Below are positions 23,608-35,258 of a DNA stretch of 64,000 nt, one piece after another (position 1 is the first letter of the stretch; the number at the start of each line of letters is the position of its first letter). Both the position numbers and the translations under genes were made by a program. The notes below the pieces were generated by a model. It worked only from the letters and a program-made list of their open reading frames with translations, was not told the DNA's origin and did no database searches. This DNA is from Pegoplata infirma (taxonomy: Eukaryota > Arthropoda > Insecta > Diptera > Anthomyiidae), in assembly GCA_963921195.1 (NCBI GenBank), contig OY992538.1:87357904-87421903 (forward strand). Direction: 5' to 3'.

Positions 23608-25426
23608 ATTCCCTACACCACACTGTGGTACAGGGTATAATGAGTTGGTGCTGATGTTTTTAACTACCCGAAATATTGGTCCTAGACTAGGGTTGCCATT
23701 TGCATTTTGAGAAAAAGAGGACGTCAGCCTCAAAAAAGGAGGACATTTGACCCAAAAAAGAGGACAATTTTGTTTAATAAATTAATTAAAAAAAGTCAAC
23801 AACGCAACACAATATGGAAAAAAAAAATATTTTTATTAAGAAAACAATTTTTTCCAATAAAAAAAATATATTTCCAATTATATTTCAATATTTTGGAATA
23901 TCCATTCAATTATATTTTGGAAATATCTATTTATAATTCAAAAATTTCCAGTAATATTTAAAAAAATTCTAAATATAAGTCAAAAGTTGTCAACGTATGT
24001 ATATAAGAGTTTTCTATTTGTATTTAAAAATTTTCTAAATGATTTTCAGAAAATTCCATTTGTTTTTAAAAAATTTCAGACATTTTAATTGTATTTCAAT
24101 AATTTTCATTTTGATTTAATAATTATGTAAATGATTTTTTTTAAAAAAATTCATTTGTGTATCAAAATTTTCTGAAAAGCATTTGAAAAATTTTGAAATA
24201 CAAATGGAAATTTTTGATATATATGTACTTATTTGGAATTTTCTGAAAAGCATTTAGAAAATTTTGAAATATAATTGAAAATTTTAAAATACAAATGGAA
24301 ACTCTTGAAATACAGTTGGGAATTTTTGATATAAAATTTTTGGAAATTCAGAAGAAATTTGCTTAAAATCATTTAGAAAATTTTGAAATGGAAATTTTTC
24401 ATACACAAATCTTTTTTTGGAGAGCAAACTTTAAAATGCTTTTTACTCGAAATATACGAATTTTTAAATGTTTTTTTTTATATTTTTGTGTCTCAAAAAG
24501 TTAAAATTACTGCTGGTAAGCGAAAATACAGCGATGTCAATAATTCAAACGTTAAGAAGCAATAAAAAAAATTATGGGGGAAAGTAAAAAAGTAGGACAA
24601 CCCCGGACACTGTCTAAAAAAGAAGTAGGACAGCCCCGGACGCCCTAAAAAAGAGGACGGTGTCCGGGGAAAAGAGGACGGATGGCAACCCTATCCTAGA
24701 CCCACCTGTAAGTATACCGATCGACTCAGAATCACTTTTTGAGTCGATTTAGCGATGTCCGTCCGTCCGTCCGTCTGTCCATGTAAACGGTGTAAACACG
24801 ATACAGGTCGCAATTTTTATTCAATTGACTTGAAATTTGAAACTTAAGCCTATCTTGGCCCAAGGACGAAGCCTATTGAAATTGGAAAAAATCGGTCCAT
24901 ATTTAGACCTAGCCCCCATACAAAGGTCCACTTTAGTTTTGACTCAAATGACTCTAATTTGGCAGGTAAACGTGTTTTGCCGTCACAAATCATCATTCCG
25001 AATTTTAAAGAAATCGGACCAGTTCTTCTTGTAGCCGCCATACAAACCACCTTCCCGATTTTCAAATAAATCTCTCAAATTTCATGAAAATAGAAAATAT
25101 TTAATTAAAATTTTGTTTGTGTATGTTAAACGCGTACTTAAATAACCTTATAAAATCTGATAGTCATCGGACCAGTTTTGGACTTAGGCCCCTTTAGAAA
25201 ATTTCGCCCGATATTCAGTTAAAGCGGTTTATTGTCAACAAATAGAATCCCATTTCATTTAAATTTGATTTGTGAGTGTTTTTTACGCTTATTAAAGTTT
25301 TGACAAAATAAATGTCTAATATACATATATGGGTCCTATGGACCAATTTTCCGGGACCGATTTTCAGAAAACTCTGGTGTAGGGTATTATATGGTCGGTC
25401 TTGGCCGACTATAATTTTCTTACTTG
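23608..25426 (+). mobile_element. Hairpin-ended repeat (TTATTCCCTACACC start), with a hAT-type insertion
   Basis: Starts with ccctacaccacactgtggtacaggg and ends GGTGTAGGGTATTAT, the hairpin GTCGGTCTTGGCCGAC (25394-25409) and TTACTTG, like the ends at 23406 and 54846. A (GTCC)n stretch is at 24758-24780. Two AT-rich arms of the T-rich array border it. The hAT-type element 23688-24693 sits inside. Confidence 0.62.
23688..24693. mobile_element. hAT-type element, TAGGGTTGCCAT ends (1,006 bp)
   Basis: Ends TAGGGTTGCCAT and ATGGCAACCCTA; exact 8-bp duplication TCCTAGAC at 23680-23687 and 24694-24701. Both ends carry repeated 'aaaagaggac' units; the interior is 'gaaaattttgaaat' type AT sequence. 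No transposase. Confidence 0.9.
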
Positions 25427-25672
25427 TTTTTCATTACTTTTGTTTTCATAATTCTTCAATTTTTTTTTAACTAAAAACGTTTTTTTCATTATTCTTTTTT
25501 TTTTCTTCATAAACATTTTTTTTCATCAAAATTTTTTTCTTCATAAAAACTTTTTTCATCAAAAAAAATTTTTTTTACCAAATTTTTTTCATAAAAATTT
25601 TATTTTTCATTAAACAATGTTTCTTTTTATTTATTTCTTATTGTTTTTTTACCAAAACTACTTTTTCACCAA

Positions 25673-26289
25673 CCCGATTAAAAAAGTTCCTATATTGTTG
25701 TATATAATTTTATAAACATCATATATGATTAAATAGAATTATATAGAATTTGATGCGAAAAATGAGTCGATAAAACTATATAAAATTTGATCAATATTTC
25801 ATATATTTTGATAAATTTTTTATATAATTTTATGCGAAATTTGGACCCCTATTTTTATATAATAATAGCAGAATTATATAATTAGATATAATTTATAAAG
25901 ATATATAAAATTTTATAAATCTGTAAAAAACTATATAAAGTTACATAAAATTATATATAATTATATATAATTAAAACAAAATTTTATGATTTATATAAAA
26001 CTTGATATAATTTTATATAACTTTATAAAATTATATATTGTTTTATATAATTTGCTATAGTTGTATATAATTATATCTGATTATATAAATTTGCTTTTGT
26101 TATATAAAAATAGGGGTCCAAATTTCGCATAAAATTATATAAAAAATTTATCAAAACACAAGTAACATTGATAAAATTTTGTATGGTTTTATCGACTCAT
26201 TTTTCGCATCAAATTCTATATAATTCTATATAATCATATATGATGTTTATAAAATTATATACAACTATATAAAAACTTTTTTACTCGGG
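25673..26289. mobile_element. CCCGA-ended AT-rich MITE (617 bp)
   Basis: Ends CCCGATTAAAAAAGTTCC and AACTTTTTTACTCGGG, with AA at 25671-25672 and 26290-26291. The whole interior is a palindrome of 'tatataattttat' words. Confidence 0.8.
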
Positions 26290-26631
26290 AAGTCTAAAAT
26301 TCTGACATAAAAATGTTCCAAAAAACAAGTGAGAGTGTTAAATTCTTCTTAATCATTTATACTCTCCAGTATGTAAAAAGACCTTTTTTGCACTTAAGTA
26401 ATGCTCTCATTTACCAAATTTACAGCTCTTTTGGTATAGACTGCATCTTTCTTTCCACAGAGAGATGGACGGATAGCTAGATTGTCTTAGAGATGGATAA
26501 ATAGTATGAAAACTAAATGGGGTCATCGACCGATATTTCAATTCGTTTTGCATGGAATGGCAAATAACAATATTTTTTCTAGAAAAAACTTTGCTTTGGC
26601 AAGTACACCCAAATCTTCAGCAAAGCATTAT

Positions 26632-26861
26632 AATATAATATAATAATAATAGTTTTGATCACATGATCAATTATTTTTATTTATTCTTTCCATTTATTTA
26701 CAACTCATTTTTTAATAAATTCAACCTAACCGAGAACTGGTAACAATGACCGTCGTCTCGTTGTAGCGAAAAAAACCAAGGGTTCTGGTGGGAATCGAAC
26801 CCACGACCCCCACGTTGAAAGGCTAGCACGCTACCAACTAGCCTACGGAGGCCCCTCCCTT
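26632..26861 (-). mobile_element. tRNA-derived SINE, copy 1
   Basis: On the minus strand a tRNA-like head has an A box TAGGCTAGTTGG (26834-26845) and a B box GGGTTCGATTCCC (26790-26802). A body ending TTCTCGGTTAGGTTGAA and an AT-rich TATTA-type tail follow. AAAGCATTAT is duplicated at 26622-26631 and 26862-26871. The acceptor stem does not pair fully, so this is not a tRNA gene. Copy 2 is at 59323-59502. Confidence 0.82.
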
Positions 26862-26871
26862 AAAGCATTAT

Positions 26872-27056
26872 TATGATTTAATTTTTTGGACTAGAGTAGA
26901 CAATTCGCAGCTGAGCATTTTTTAAGGAAACCCCATAAGCATGCAATTTGAAATTAAATGGAAATGAAAAAATAATGGGACTCGGTCATACATTTGACTC
27001 CTCTAGGGGCACTTTAGTATTCAGGAAAAAAAAAAAGTTATGAGTACAACCATACC
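26872..27056. other. Short unassigned intron sequence
   Basis: No recognised feature. Upstream of the SINE, about 26520-26640 is an inverted relative of the repeat at 61075-61170 and 63100-63200. Confidence 0.3.
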
Positions 27057-28796
27057 TGGGGCATTCCATGTCAAATCGGACACTTTGAAATTTTTTTTTT
27101 TTAGATTTTTCCAATTTGTTTACAGTTTTTAGTACCCTTCGAAAACTCTTTTATGGTAAAATTTCAGATTTTTTTGATGACCCGTTCAAAAGATATCGAA
27201 TTTTTAAAAACTGGTAGTTTGTTCCTTTACTCAAGCTTCTTTTACTCATAACTTCTTCAATAATGGCCCAAATTTAATTTTTTTTTTCAAAATTTTTGTT
27301 TTTTTACGTACTTTCCCAAAAAATTCTTAAACGCGCTCTAGTATGCGATTTTTAAGTTTTAAAATTTAAATCTCATTTTTAAAAATGTTTGTACTCTTCG
27401 ATTTTTTGAAATTTTTTTGTGTTAAACTTCAATCGATTCTACAAATTTTTTGCCCAGGAGGATTGTGGGATAACGATTATAACTATTTTTTAAAATTTTT
27501 TGAAAAAATTTTATTGTAATTTTCCATTCTTAAAATCATTTCTACTGCTCCAATGGTGCGTCATAGAGGGGTTATTTATCTCCAATTTCTAAGGGGGCTC
27601 CCACACAAAACGATATTTTTTAAAATTTGCTCCAACCGTTCTAACTACCCTAATAATGCCCTTAGAGCAACAAAATGTATGACTGACCTACAATATTTTT
27701 TTAGTCCAAACATTTTCTCTGAACACACCTACCCTCTATCTCTAATTGTTAAGGCGGTCCCCACACAATTTTTTTTATTTTTTGTAAATTTGTTTTATTT
27801 AATCAGCTTCTACCGGTCCAATGGTGCATCCGAGAGGGGACCGACCCATATTTATTTTTACCCTACAACATTTTTGTAAAACATACCACAGTCCTATCTC
27901 CAATCCCTAAGTAGGTTTCCATTCAAAATTACATTTTTATAAAATTTGTTCCAACTCTTATTTGTATGGGAGCCTACTTAGGGAGTGGAAATAGGGCTTA
28001 GGAATGTTTTACAAAAATGTTGTAGGTTAAAAATAAATGGGGGTCGGTCTCACTAATGACCGCTCTCGGACGCACCATTGGACCGGTAGAAGCTGATTAA
28101 ATAAAACAAATTTACGAAAAATAAAAAAAAAATTGTATAGGCACCGCCTTAACAGTTAAAGATAGAAGGTAGGTGTTTTCAGAGAAAATGTTTGGACTAA
28201 AAAAATATTGTGGGTCGGTCATACATTTTGTTGCTCTAAGGGCACTATTAGGGCAGTTAGAGCGGTTGGAGCAAATTTTAAAAAATGTCGTTTTGTGTGG
28301 TGGAGTCCCCTTAGAAATTGGAGATAGGGTATTAGTTTGTTCCAAAGAAATGTTAAGATGTAAAAATTAATGGGGGTCGGTCTTATAAATGACCCCTCTA
28401 TGACGCACCATTGGAGCAGTAGAAATGATTTTAAGATTGGAAAATTACAATAAGATTTTTTCAAAAAATCTTTAAAAATAGTAATAATCGTTATCCCAAG
28501 ATCCTCCTGGGCAAAAAATTTGTAGAATTGATAGAAGTTTAACACAAAAAAATTTCAAAAAAAATCGAAGAGTAGAAACATTTTTAAAAATGAGATTTAA
28601 AACCGCATACTAGAGCGCTTTTAAGATTTTTTTGGGATTTTTTGTTTAAAGTACGTAAAAAACAAAAATTTTGAAATTTGGACCATTATTAAAGAAGTTA
28701 TGAGTAAAAGAAGTTTGAGTAAAGGAACAAACTACCAATTTTTAAAAATTCGATATAAAAATTTTTTTCAAAGTGTCCGATTTGACGGAATGCCCC
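27057..28796. mobile_element. Palindromic element, GGGGCATTCCATGTC ends (1,740 bp)
   Basis: Arms of about 850 bp meet near 27950. ACCT is repeated at 27053-27056 and 28797-28800 as the 4-bp target duplication. A left-arm relative is at 49397-50157. Short frames inside both arms translate the same repeat and look non-coding. Confidence 0.85.
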
Positions 28797-28800
28797 ACCT

Positions 28801-29142
28801 ATATCCAATTCACAAGTCGGAAAACACGCTCAACAAACTTTGAAAGATATTGGAAATCAAAGATATCAAAAAAAAATTAAGAAAACATTAAAAAAAAAAA
28901 ACGACATACATACATAAATATTTTTTTAATCAAAATAAAATTTGTCTAGAAAAAAAATCTTATTCTATTATTGACACTAAAACCTGTGTCCATATACGAT
29001 AGTGTTTAAAATTATCTGGGAATTCAAATTTTTTAAGTTGACTCTTAAACTTTTTTTGAGCATAAAATCCAAAAATATTTCAAATATTTGCTATCTATTA
29101 CCTTACTGATGCAATTTTATTTTTTTACTTTTTTCCTTACAG
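28801..29142. other. End of intron 2, no recognised feature
   Basis: AT-rich sequence leading to the polypyrimidine tract and TTACAG acceptor at 29137-29142. Confidence 0.4.
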
Positions 29143-29282
29143 GCATCACGGTAACGAATCATCAATCAACTACAATAGATGAAGGATCCTCCAAAGCATT
29201 TAATATTAATAGACCATTCCTTTATTTTATACTAAATGCTAAGGGATATGTTTTCTTTAAGGGAAATGTAAACAAATTCTGA
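29143..29282 (+). CDS. Serpin, exon 3 (residues 332-377) with reactive loop end and stop
   Basis: Starts with GC completing a split Gly codon, then ITVTNHQSTTIDEGSS, KAFNINRPFLYFIL and NAKGYVFFKGNVNKF, stop TGA at 29280-29282. The NRPFLYFIL...FFKG block is the serpin C-terminal signature (FxxxRPFxFxI...LFxG). Counting from the hinge Gly (P15) puts His338 at P1. The spacing to RPF is about seven residues longer than in alpha-1-antitrypsin, so the scissile bond could lie further on. I cannot name the target protease. Confidence 0.92.
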
Positions 29283-29616
29283 TTTTTTGTCAAATTTAAT
29301 TGTTAATTAGAATTTATTTACTCTAAACACGTTTTTAGTGTTGTTTTACTTTTCTAAAAAAGTTTAAGATTGTGCCAAGTTCAACGCATATTTTAAAAAG
29401 TCGTGGCACCCCACCCACACGTCTACCTATGGTCGCCCTCCGATGTTAATTTTATTTTGTAGAGCTGGAAAAATAAGGGAACACGTATATTTTTTAGCGG
29501 CCCAAATTCATATGTAGGGATGCAAATCAGGGGAGAGGAAAGGGCAATTTTTCTGTTTTTTCTCTTATCTCCTACATTATGCCAGTAACCTAGCCATTAG
29601 GGCTAGCCATTAATTA
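29283..29616. other. Downstream of the serpin; no polyadenylation signal recognised
   Basis: No clear AATAAA close to the stop. About 29400-29590 is dispersed repeat related to 200-360. Confidence 0.4.
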
Positions 29617-29876
29617 CACTCAAAATAATTCTGCAGTAAAAATATTAGTAAGTGATTTGGTACCAAAATCTACTAATAAGTTACTAATTACCAGTAGTAC
29701 GGTAGTTTTTTAGTATCTTCAAAGTACTAAAATTAGTAATTTTTACTGGTTTTGAATAATATTAGTAAAAAATTTTAGTATTGATTACCAACGCCTGCAC
29801 TAGATCATTTTGGACTAAAAAATTAGTTCATTAGTAAAATTTTTAGTATTGAATACCCACGTTTTTTTTTTGGGTG
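29617..29876. mobile_element. TA-target MITE, CACTCAAAA/GGGTG ends (260 bp)
   Basis: TA at 29615-29616 and 29877-29878; CACTCAAAATAATTCTGCAG at the left and TTTTTTTTTGGGTG at the right. The interior repeats 'ttagtaa' words. A partial copy is at about 62555-62635. Confidence 0.65.
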
Positions 29877-29889
29877 TATGAGGCATTTC

Positions 29890-29952
29890 CAGCAAACAAG
29901 TAAGAGTGTTAAATTCGGCTGTGCCGAATCTTTTATACCCTCCAACATGTAA
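29890..29952 (-). repeat. 3' end fragment of the hairpin-ended repeat family
   Basis: On the minus strand: GGAGGGTATAAAAGATTCGGC, perfect stem ATTCGGC-TGT-GCCGAAT (29913-29929) and then TTACTTGTTT. It matches the ends at 23406, 25426 and 54846. Confidence 0.6.
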
Positions 29953-30433
29953 AAAAAAAAAAAAATCAGGGAGTATTTTTTGGGTGAGGGCTTCGGCGGG
30001 GGCAGTGGGGGACACCTCCTCCTCCCGAAAAATGTTTACTAATTTCTTTGGTATGATTTTTGCACTAAAGTAATACAATTTTATCATTATTTAAACTATT
30101 TTTTATATCCACGCCCTCAAAAGGGAAGCGGGCAAAAAAAACCTAAATTGTTTAGTCCCCCCGGCCCTAGTGCAGTACTCTGAGCTTCTTCTTGCATAAA
30201 TTTGTCCCATTTGTTTCATTTGTTTAACAAAAATAGAAAAAAACACGTAAAAAAAATCGTGTTTTTCAGAGGTTGGTTTAATTCCTCAAGGGGGAACTTT
30301 TTCCCCCTGGTCCGATTTTGCCCATTTACGAACTTAACCTGCCTAGGACCATGAGACATATATGCATACAAAGAAATTTGCGATTTTGGTTTAAAAATTT
30401 TTCAAAACCTGGGTTGTGGTAAAATCTATATAT

Positions 30434-32406
30434 GAGCTTTTCGGAAGCCAGTCTGGCCAAATCCCAAGAAATTATTTTTTGATTTTATAGTTTTAAAATA
30501 TGTAATTCAACACTAAGTTTGTATGTGCCAATCATCATTTCGTTTAATTTAAGCTAACACCACTAAAAAAACAAAATTAATTTGGCTACGGAAAAAAATT
30601 TAAAAAATTTCCGAAGCCAAAAAGTTCAACTCCAGCTTTTTTATGACCATTTAAAAAAAGTTCATTGAAAAGAAAAAAAATATATGTATATATATTTACT
30701 GTTTTTATCTTCCTTTTGTTTGCTTTAAGATAAAAAAAATAAAAAAATTCTGTAGGAAATTTTTCTTACAAAAAATCTAGTTTTTAATGGACTCGGAAAA
30801 AAATTGAAAAATTCTTCAGAGACAATTTTTTTTTTTTTTTTTAATTAATTTTATATTTTTAACGTATTTTGGTTTGCTTTAAGATTTAGAAAAAAATAAA
30901 AAAAAAATTCTAAAAAAAAATTTTCATACGAAAAATCGATTTTTTAATGTTTTTTGGTCACTTTGGCCTCGGAAAAAATTGAAAAATTCTTCAGAGAAAA
31001 AATTATTTTTTTTTTAAGTTAATTTTATTTTTTTAATGTATTTTAATTTGCTTTAAGATTTAGAAAAAAATAAAAAAAAAAATCTGAAAAAAATTTCTCA
31101 CACGAAAAATCGATTTTTTAATGTTTTTTGGTCACTTTGGCCTCGGAAAAAATTTAAAAATTCTTCAGTGAAACAATTATTTTTTTTTTTAAGTTAATTT
31201 AAAAAATCGATTTTTCGTATGAAATTTTTTTTTAGAATTTTTTTTTTATTTTTTTCTAAATCTTAATGCAAATTAAAATACGTTAAAAATATAAAATTAA
31301 CTTAAAAAAAAAATTATTATTTTTTCTCTGAAGAACTTTTCAATTTTTTCCGAGGCCAAAGTGACAAAAAACCAAAAAAAAATCGATTTTTCGTGTGAGA
31401 AATTTTTTTCAGATTTTTTTTTTATTTCTTTCTAAATCTTAAAGCAAATTAAAATACGTTAAAAAAATAAAATTAACTTAAAAAAAAATAATTTTTCTCT
31501 CTGAAGAATTTTTCAATTTTTTCCGAGGCCAAAGTGACCAAAAAACATTAAAAAATCGATTTTTCGTATGAAAATTTTTTTTTAGATTTTTTTTTTATTT
31601 TTTTCTAAATCTTAAACCAAATCAAAATACGTTCAAAATATAAAATTAACTTAAAAAAATTTTTTTTTTTCTCTGAAGAATTTTTAAATTTTTTCCGAGG
31701 CCAAAGTGACCAAAAAACATTAAAAAATCGATTTTTCGTGTGAGAAATTTTTTTCAGATTTTTTTTTTTATTTTTTTCTAAATCTTAAAGCAAATTAAAA
31801 TACGTTAAAAAAATAAAATTAACTTAAAAAAAAATAATTTTTTCTCTGAAGAATTTTTCAATTTTTTCCGATGCCAAAGTGACCAAAAAACTTTAAAAAA
31901 TCGATTTTTCGTATGAATTTTTTTTTTAGAATTTTTTTTTTATTTTTTTCTAAATCTTAATGCAAACCAAAATACGTTAAAAATATGAAATTAACTTAAA
32001 AAAAAAAATAATTTTTTCTCTGAAGAATTTTTCAATTTTTTCCGAGGCCAAACATTAAAAAATCAATTTTTCGCGAGAGAAATTTTATTTAGATTTTTTT
32101 TTTATTTTTTTCTAAATCTTAAAGCAAACCAAAATAAGATAAAGATATAAAATTGACTTAAAAAAAAATCAATTTTTTTTTTTTTTTTCATCAGAAAAAG
32201 ATGAAAAACCGCTATTTTTTGTTGGAACTAGCAATCGTTTCAATTAGAAATTTGGTATAATAAGAGATTTAGCATTGTTAAGTTAATTTTTCATGAGATT
32301 TTCAATAAATATTTAACAGGGAATTTTGGAAAACCTTTAAACTTTAGCAACGATTTACTCGAAATATTGTGGGCGGGATTTGGCCACATTGGCTTCCGAA
32401 AAGCTC
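30434..32406. mobile_element. Palindromic element built from an inverted array of about 170-bp units (1,973 bp)
   Basis: Ends GAGCTTTTCGGAAGCC and GGCTTCCGAAAAGCTC; ATAT at 30430-30433 and 32407-32410. Inside, about three units run one way (30680-31200) and about six the other way (31200-32170). Each has a 'cctcggaaaaaatt', a 'tcttcagag' and an 'aaaaatcgattttt' block. Confidence 0.85.
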
Positions 32407-32410
32407 ATAT

Positions 32411-33759
32411 ATAAAGTACTTAGTTACGTGACTGACTGATGACTGACTGACATACTAATCACGCATCATCCCACAGCCCAAACCACTGAAGCTAGAGTCT
32501 TGAAATTTGGATTGTAGTTTGACCTCCCGGAATACATATCCGCTAAGGCTGGGTTTTTGGAAATGTTGATTTTAAGGGGTAAAAACGAAGGGTTGAAAAA
32601 GGGAAAAAAGCGAGTACTTTGGTACTTTTTATTTTTTCTGAAAAATAAATCCAATTAATTTGAAACTTGAAATGCAGGATCCTCTAACGGAAAAACATTC
32701 AAAAAAATGACTTTCTGGAAATTAGGATCCCTAAGGGTTAAAAGGGGTAAAAAATGGTACTTTGGTACTTTTTATGTTTTTTGAAATTTTTTTGGTACTT
32801 TTTATGTTTTTTGAAATTAAGGTCCTACAAAAATATTAAAATTCAAATTCTGATTAATTTTTATTAATAAATAAAAATTGTTTTAATAATAATATTAATA
32901 AAAATTAATCAGAATTTGAACATAATGGTTGGCACGCCATAGTGATGAATAGCCCTAATAATGGTATAATTTCATTCACAACAACAAAAAACATATTGTT
33001 GTAGTCCAATGGACTATCGTATGTAAAATGTTTTTAAATATTTTTGTTGGTTATTGACAATCGTTACTTACTAACATAGTACAATTTCTCCGTCTTTCTA
33101 ATTCACATTGTAGATAGAGTCGAATATGTATTAATGTTTTAGTTTGTGCACAAACGATTTGTCATTAGACTCGTTTGCTACTTTGTAGTATATCGTTTCT
33201 ATTTTTGCTAAATAATCTTGACAATGGAATCTTGACAAATTCCGAAACACGTGTCGATTAAGTCTTGCAAAAATGACCAACATAAATAAATTTAAAACAA
33301 AAAAATAATTTTCTTGAAAATTATGCTATGAGAATATCATGGTTTTAATTAGTAAAGAAAATAATGACCTCGAGCCAGAATAAACATCCTCACAAAATAA
33401 AATATTAAAATTTGTAATAGTGGTTCCAACAACGGAAAAAATTCTGAAAACGTACTTTTTCGAAATTCCGATTCTAAGGGGGAGTAAAAAGGCGAGTACT
33501 TTGGTAGTTTTTATTTTTTCTGAAAAAAAATCCTATAAATTCGAAAATTGGAATGTAGGATGCTCTAACGGAAAAACATTCCCAAAAAAGTACTTTCTGG
33601 AAATTCGGACTCTTAAGGGTAAAAAGTGGTAAAAAATGTACTTTGGTACTTTCAAATTTTTTTTACAAATTAAGGTCCTACAAAAAAATATTAAAATGTT
33701 AGTTCCAACAACGGGAAAAATTCTGAAAAAGTACTTTTTCGAAATTCCGATTGTAAGGG
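32411..33759. repeat. Degenerate tandem repeats flanking the LINE (left part)
   Basis: Starts with 'gactgactgatgactgactgac' and continues as diverged units with 'cttgaaatttggaatgtag', 'gggttaaaaagg' and 'tactttggtactttttat'. The same units continue at 38951-40060 after the LINE, so the LINE interrupts them. Confidence 0.65.
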
Positions 33760-33892
33760 AAATTTTTTGTTCAACTGTTGACAAGTGTGGACGTGTTTTA
33801 ATTTATCTCCGTGCTATTAATTGAATTTTTGAAATTGTTCGTAATAGGTATTTTTGTAATATTTTCATGACCACATCCAGGAAAATGAAAAT

Positions 33893-35252
33893 ATGGACAC
33901 AAATGATACCGATTTAATTCGAGGCTCTGCCTCACCGACTGGTGCTGGTCCTAGCACTGGTCTTAGGGTTGCGACCTTGAAGTCCGACCTTGATTCTGGT
34001 AGGGGTGCTCAGCCTAATATTGGTGGTAAAAAGAAAAAGAAACTTAAACCATCAAAGGTCAGGCACAACCAGAGACGGCTTTGTTTGAAAATAATTAACA
34101 GACTAAGCCAACTTGATGGAACGAAGCTCTCCGAACGTGACAGGGCGTCGCTATCATGGGCGAAAGGAGTCATTGAAGAACAGGACAAACTTTCGGCAAT
34201 GCGCGCATTTGACAAACAGAGCGCTGTTTCGGCCTCGTCATCGAAGTCTGGTAAAAGATTGCGCTCGCCCGACGAGAAACCTTTACCTAAGAGATCTAAG
34301 GTGACCGGCAACGTCTGGACTCAGTCTTTTAGTGAAGTGGTTAAAGGTAACTTCGTTAGGGCTGTGATAAACAGGCAAAATGGGGATTGTAGTATTCCAA
34401 GGGACAAGTGGAGTTTAGTTGAAACTAAACTAAATGAAATCTATAGGCTCCTTGAGAGTATGCCTGATTTGCACCCTACTACTGTCAACGCAGGTTGGTA
34501 TCAGGGGCGAGTAAAACTCGTTGCTTTTGGGAACGAAAGATCCGCAGCCGTGTTTAAGGTTGCCATTAGCCAAGTGGGAGAGTTATGGCCTGGAGCCAGA
34601 TTGGACGTTGTGGAAAAACATGATATCCCCTCGCAACCCAGAGCTCATGCATGGATCCCAATGGCTACAAATGACACTGCGGTGATTCTTAAGATGATAA
34701 AAGTCTGCAATCCTGACCTTCCAACTCAGAATTGGCAAATTGCCAGATTGGGTGAGATGGAGGGCGCTCGTCGTCAAGCAGTGGTCTTGGTTAATGAGGA
34801 ATCGCTTCCGCTTTTAGCCAGGACTGACGGCATTATTAGATTTGGATTTTTTCATATATATAAGAGTCAATGTCTACAAGGGCGACCAGAAGACTATTTT
34901 GGACGCAGACAAGCCAGTGGCAGAGTCGGCTGGGGAGGAGAATCTGGAAAAGGTTGATATTCAGCTGGCCGATTCTAGGCTGATGGGAGATGCATCTGGC
35001 ATTTTTGAAACCGAATCTGGTAACGAATGCGACCTCTGTGATGGCATGGAGGATAAAGCTGATGCCACGATGGGTGACATTCAGGACGAGGCCCATGCAG
35101 TGAGGAATTCGGAGAGTTCTGTTGCCTCCGATTCAGAACAGATGGGATATATATCTGGCTTATTCGAAACCGAATCTGGGGACGAATGCGACCTCTTTGA
35201 TAACACGGAGGATGAAGCCAATACATGGTGGTGGAAAGGATGGTGGAAATAA
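33893..35252 (+). pseudogene. LINE ORF1 (nucleic-acid-binding protein), one frameshift
   Basis: ATG at 33893 opens a 354-codon frame with a basic KKKKKLKPSKVRHNQRR segment near residue 46. The conserved stretch from about residue 138 (NVWTQSFSEVVKGNF...) resembles the DUF4780-like ORF1 domain of fly LINEs; that is from memory of the family. The frame is lost at a T6 run near 34850 (apparent one-base insertion). The true C-terminus continues in the next frame to the stop at 35250-35252. That part is acidic and contains two diverged copies of a unit ending FETESG(N/D)ECDL, an internal duplication. No CCHC knuckle is seen. Confidence 0.78.
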
Positions 35253-35258
35253 AACAAG

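Larger units (their letters stand above)
16609..29142 (+). other. Serpin intron 2 (12,534 bp)
   Basis: Donor CAG|GTAAGG, acceptor TTTTTTCCTTACAG|GC, phase 1. It is filled with mobile elements described separately. Bases 16609-17083 hold no recognised feature; a C/G-rich patch lies at about 16740-16880. Confidence 0.88.

Noticed and set aside
27553..28545. Several short frames in both arms of the palindromic element (also 49930-50176)
   Set aside because: They are mirror translations of the same non-coding arms with stops at varying places.
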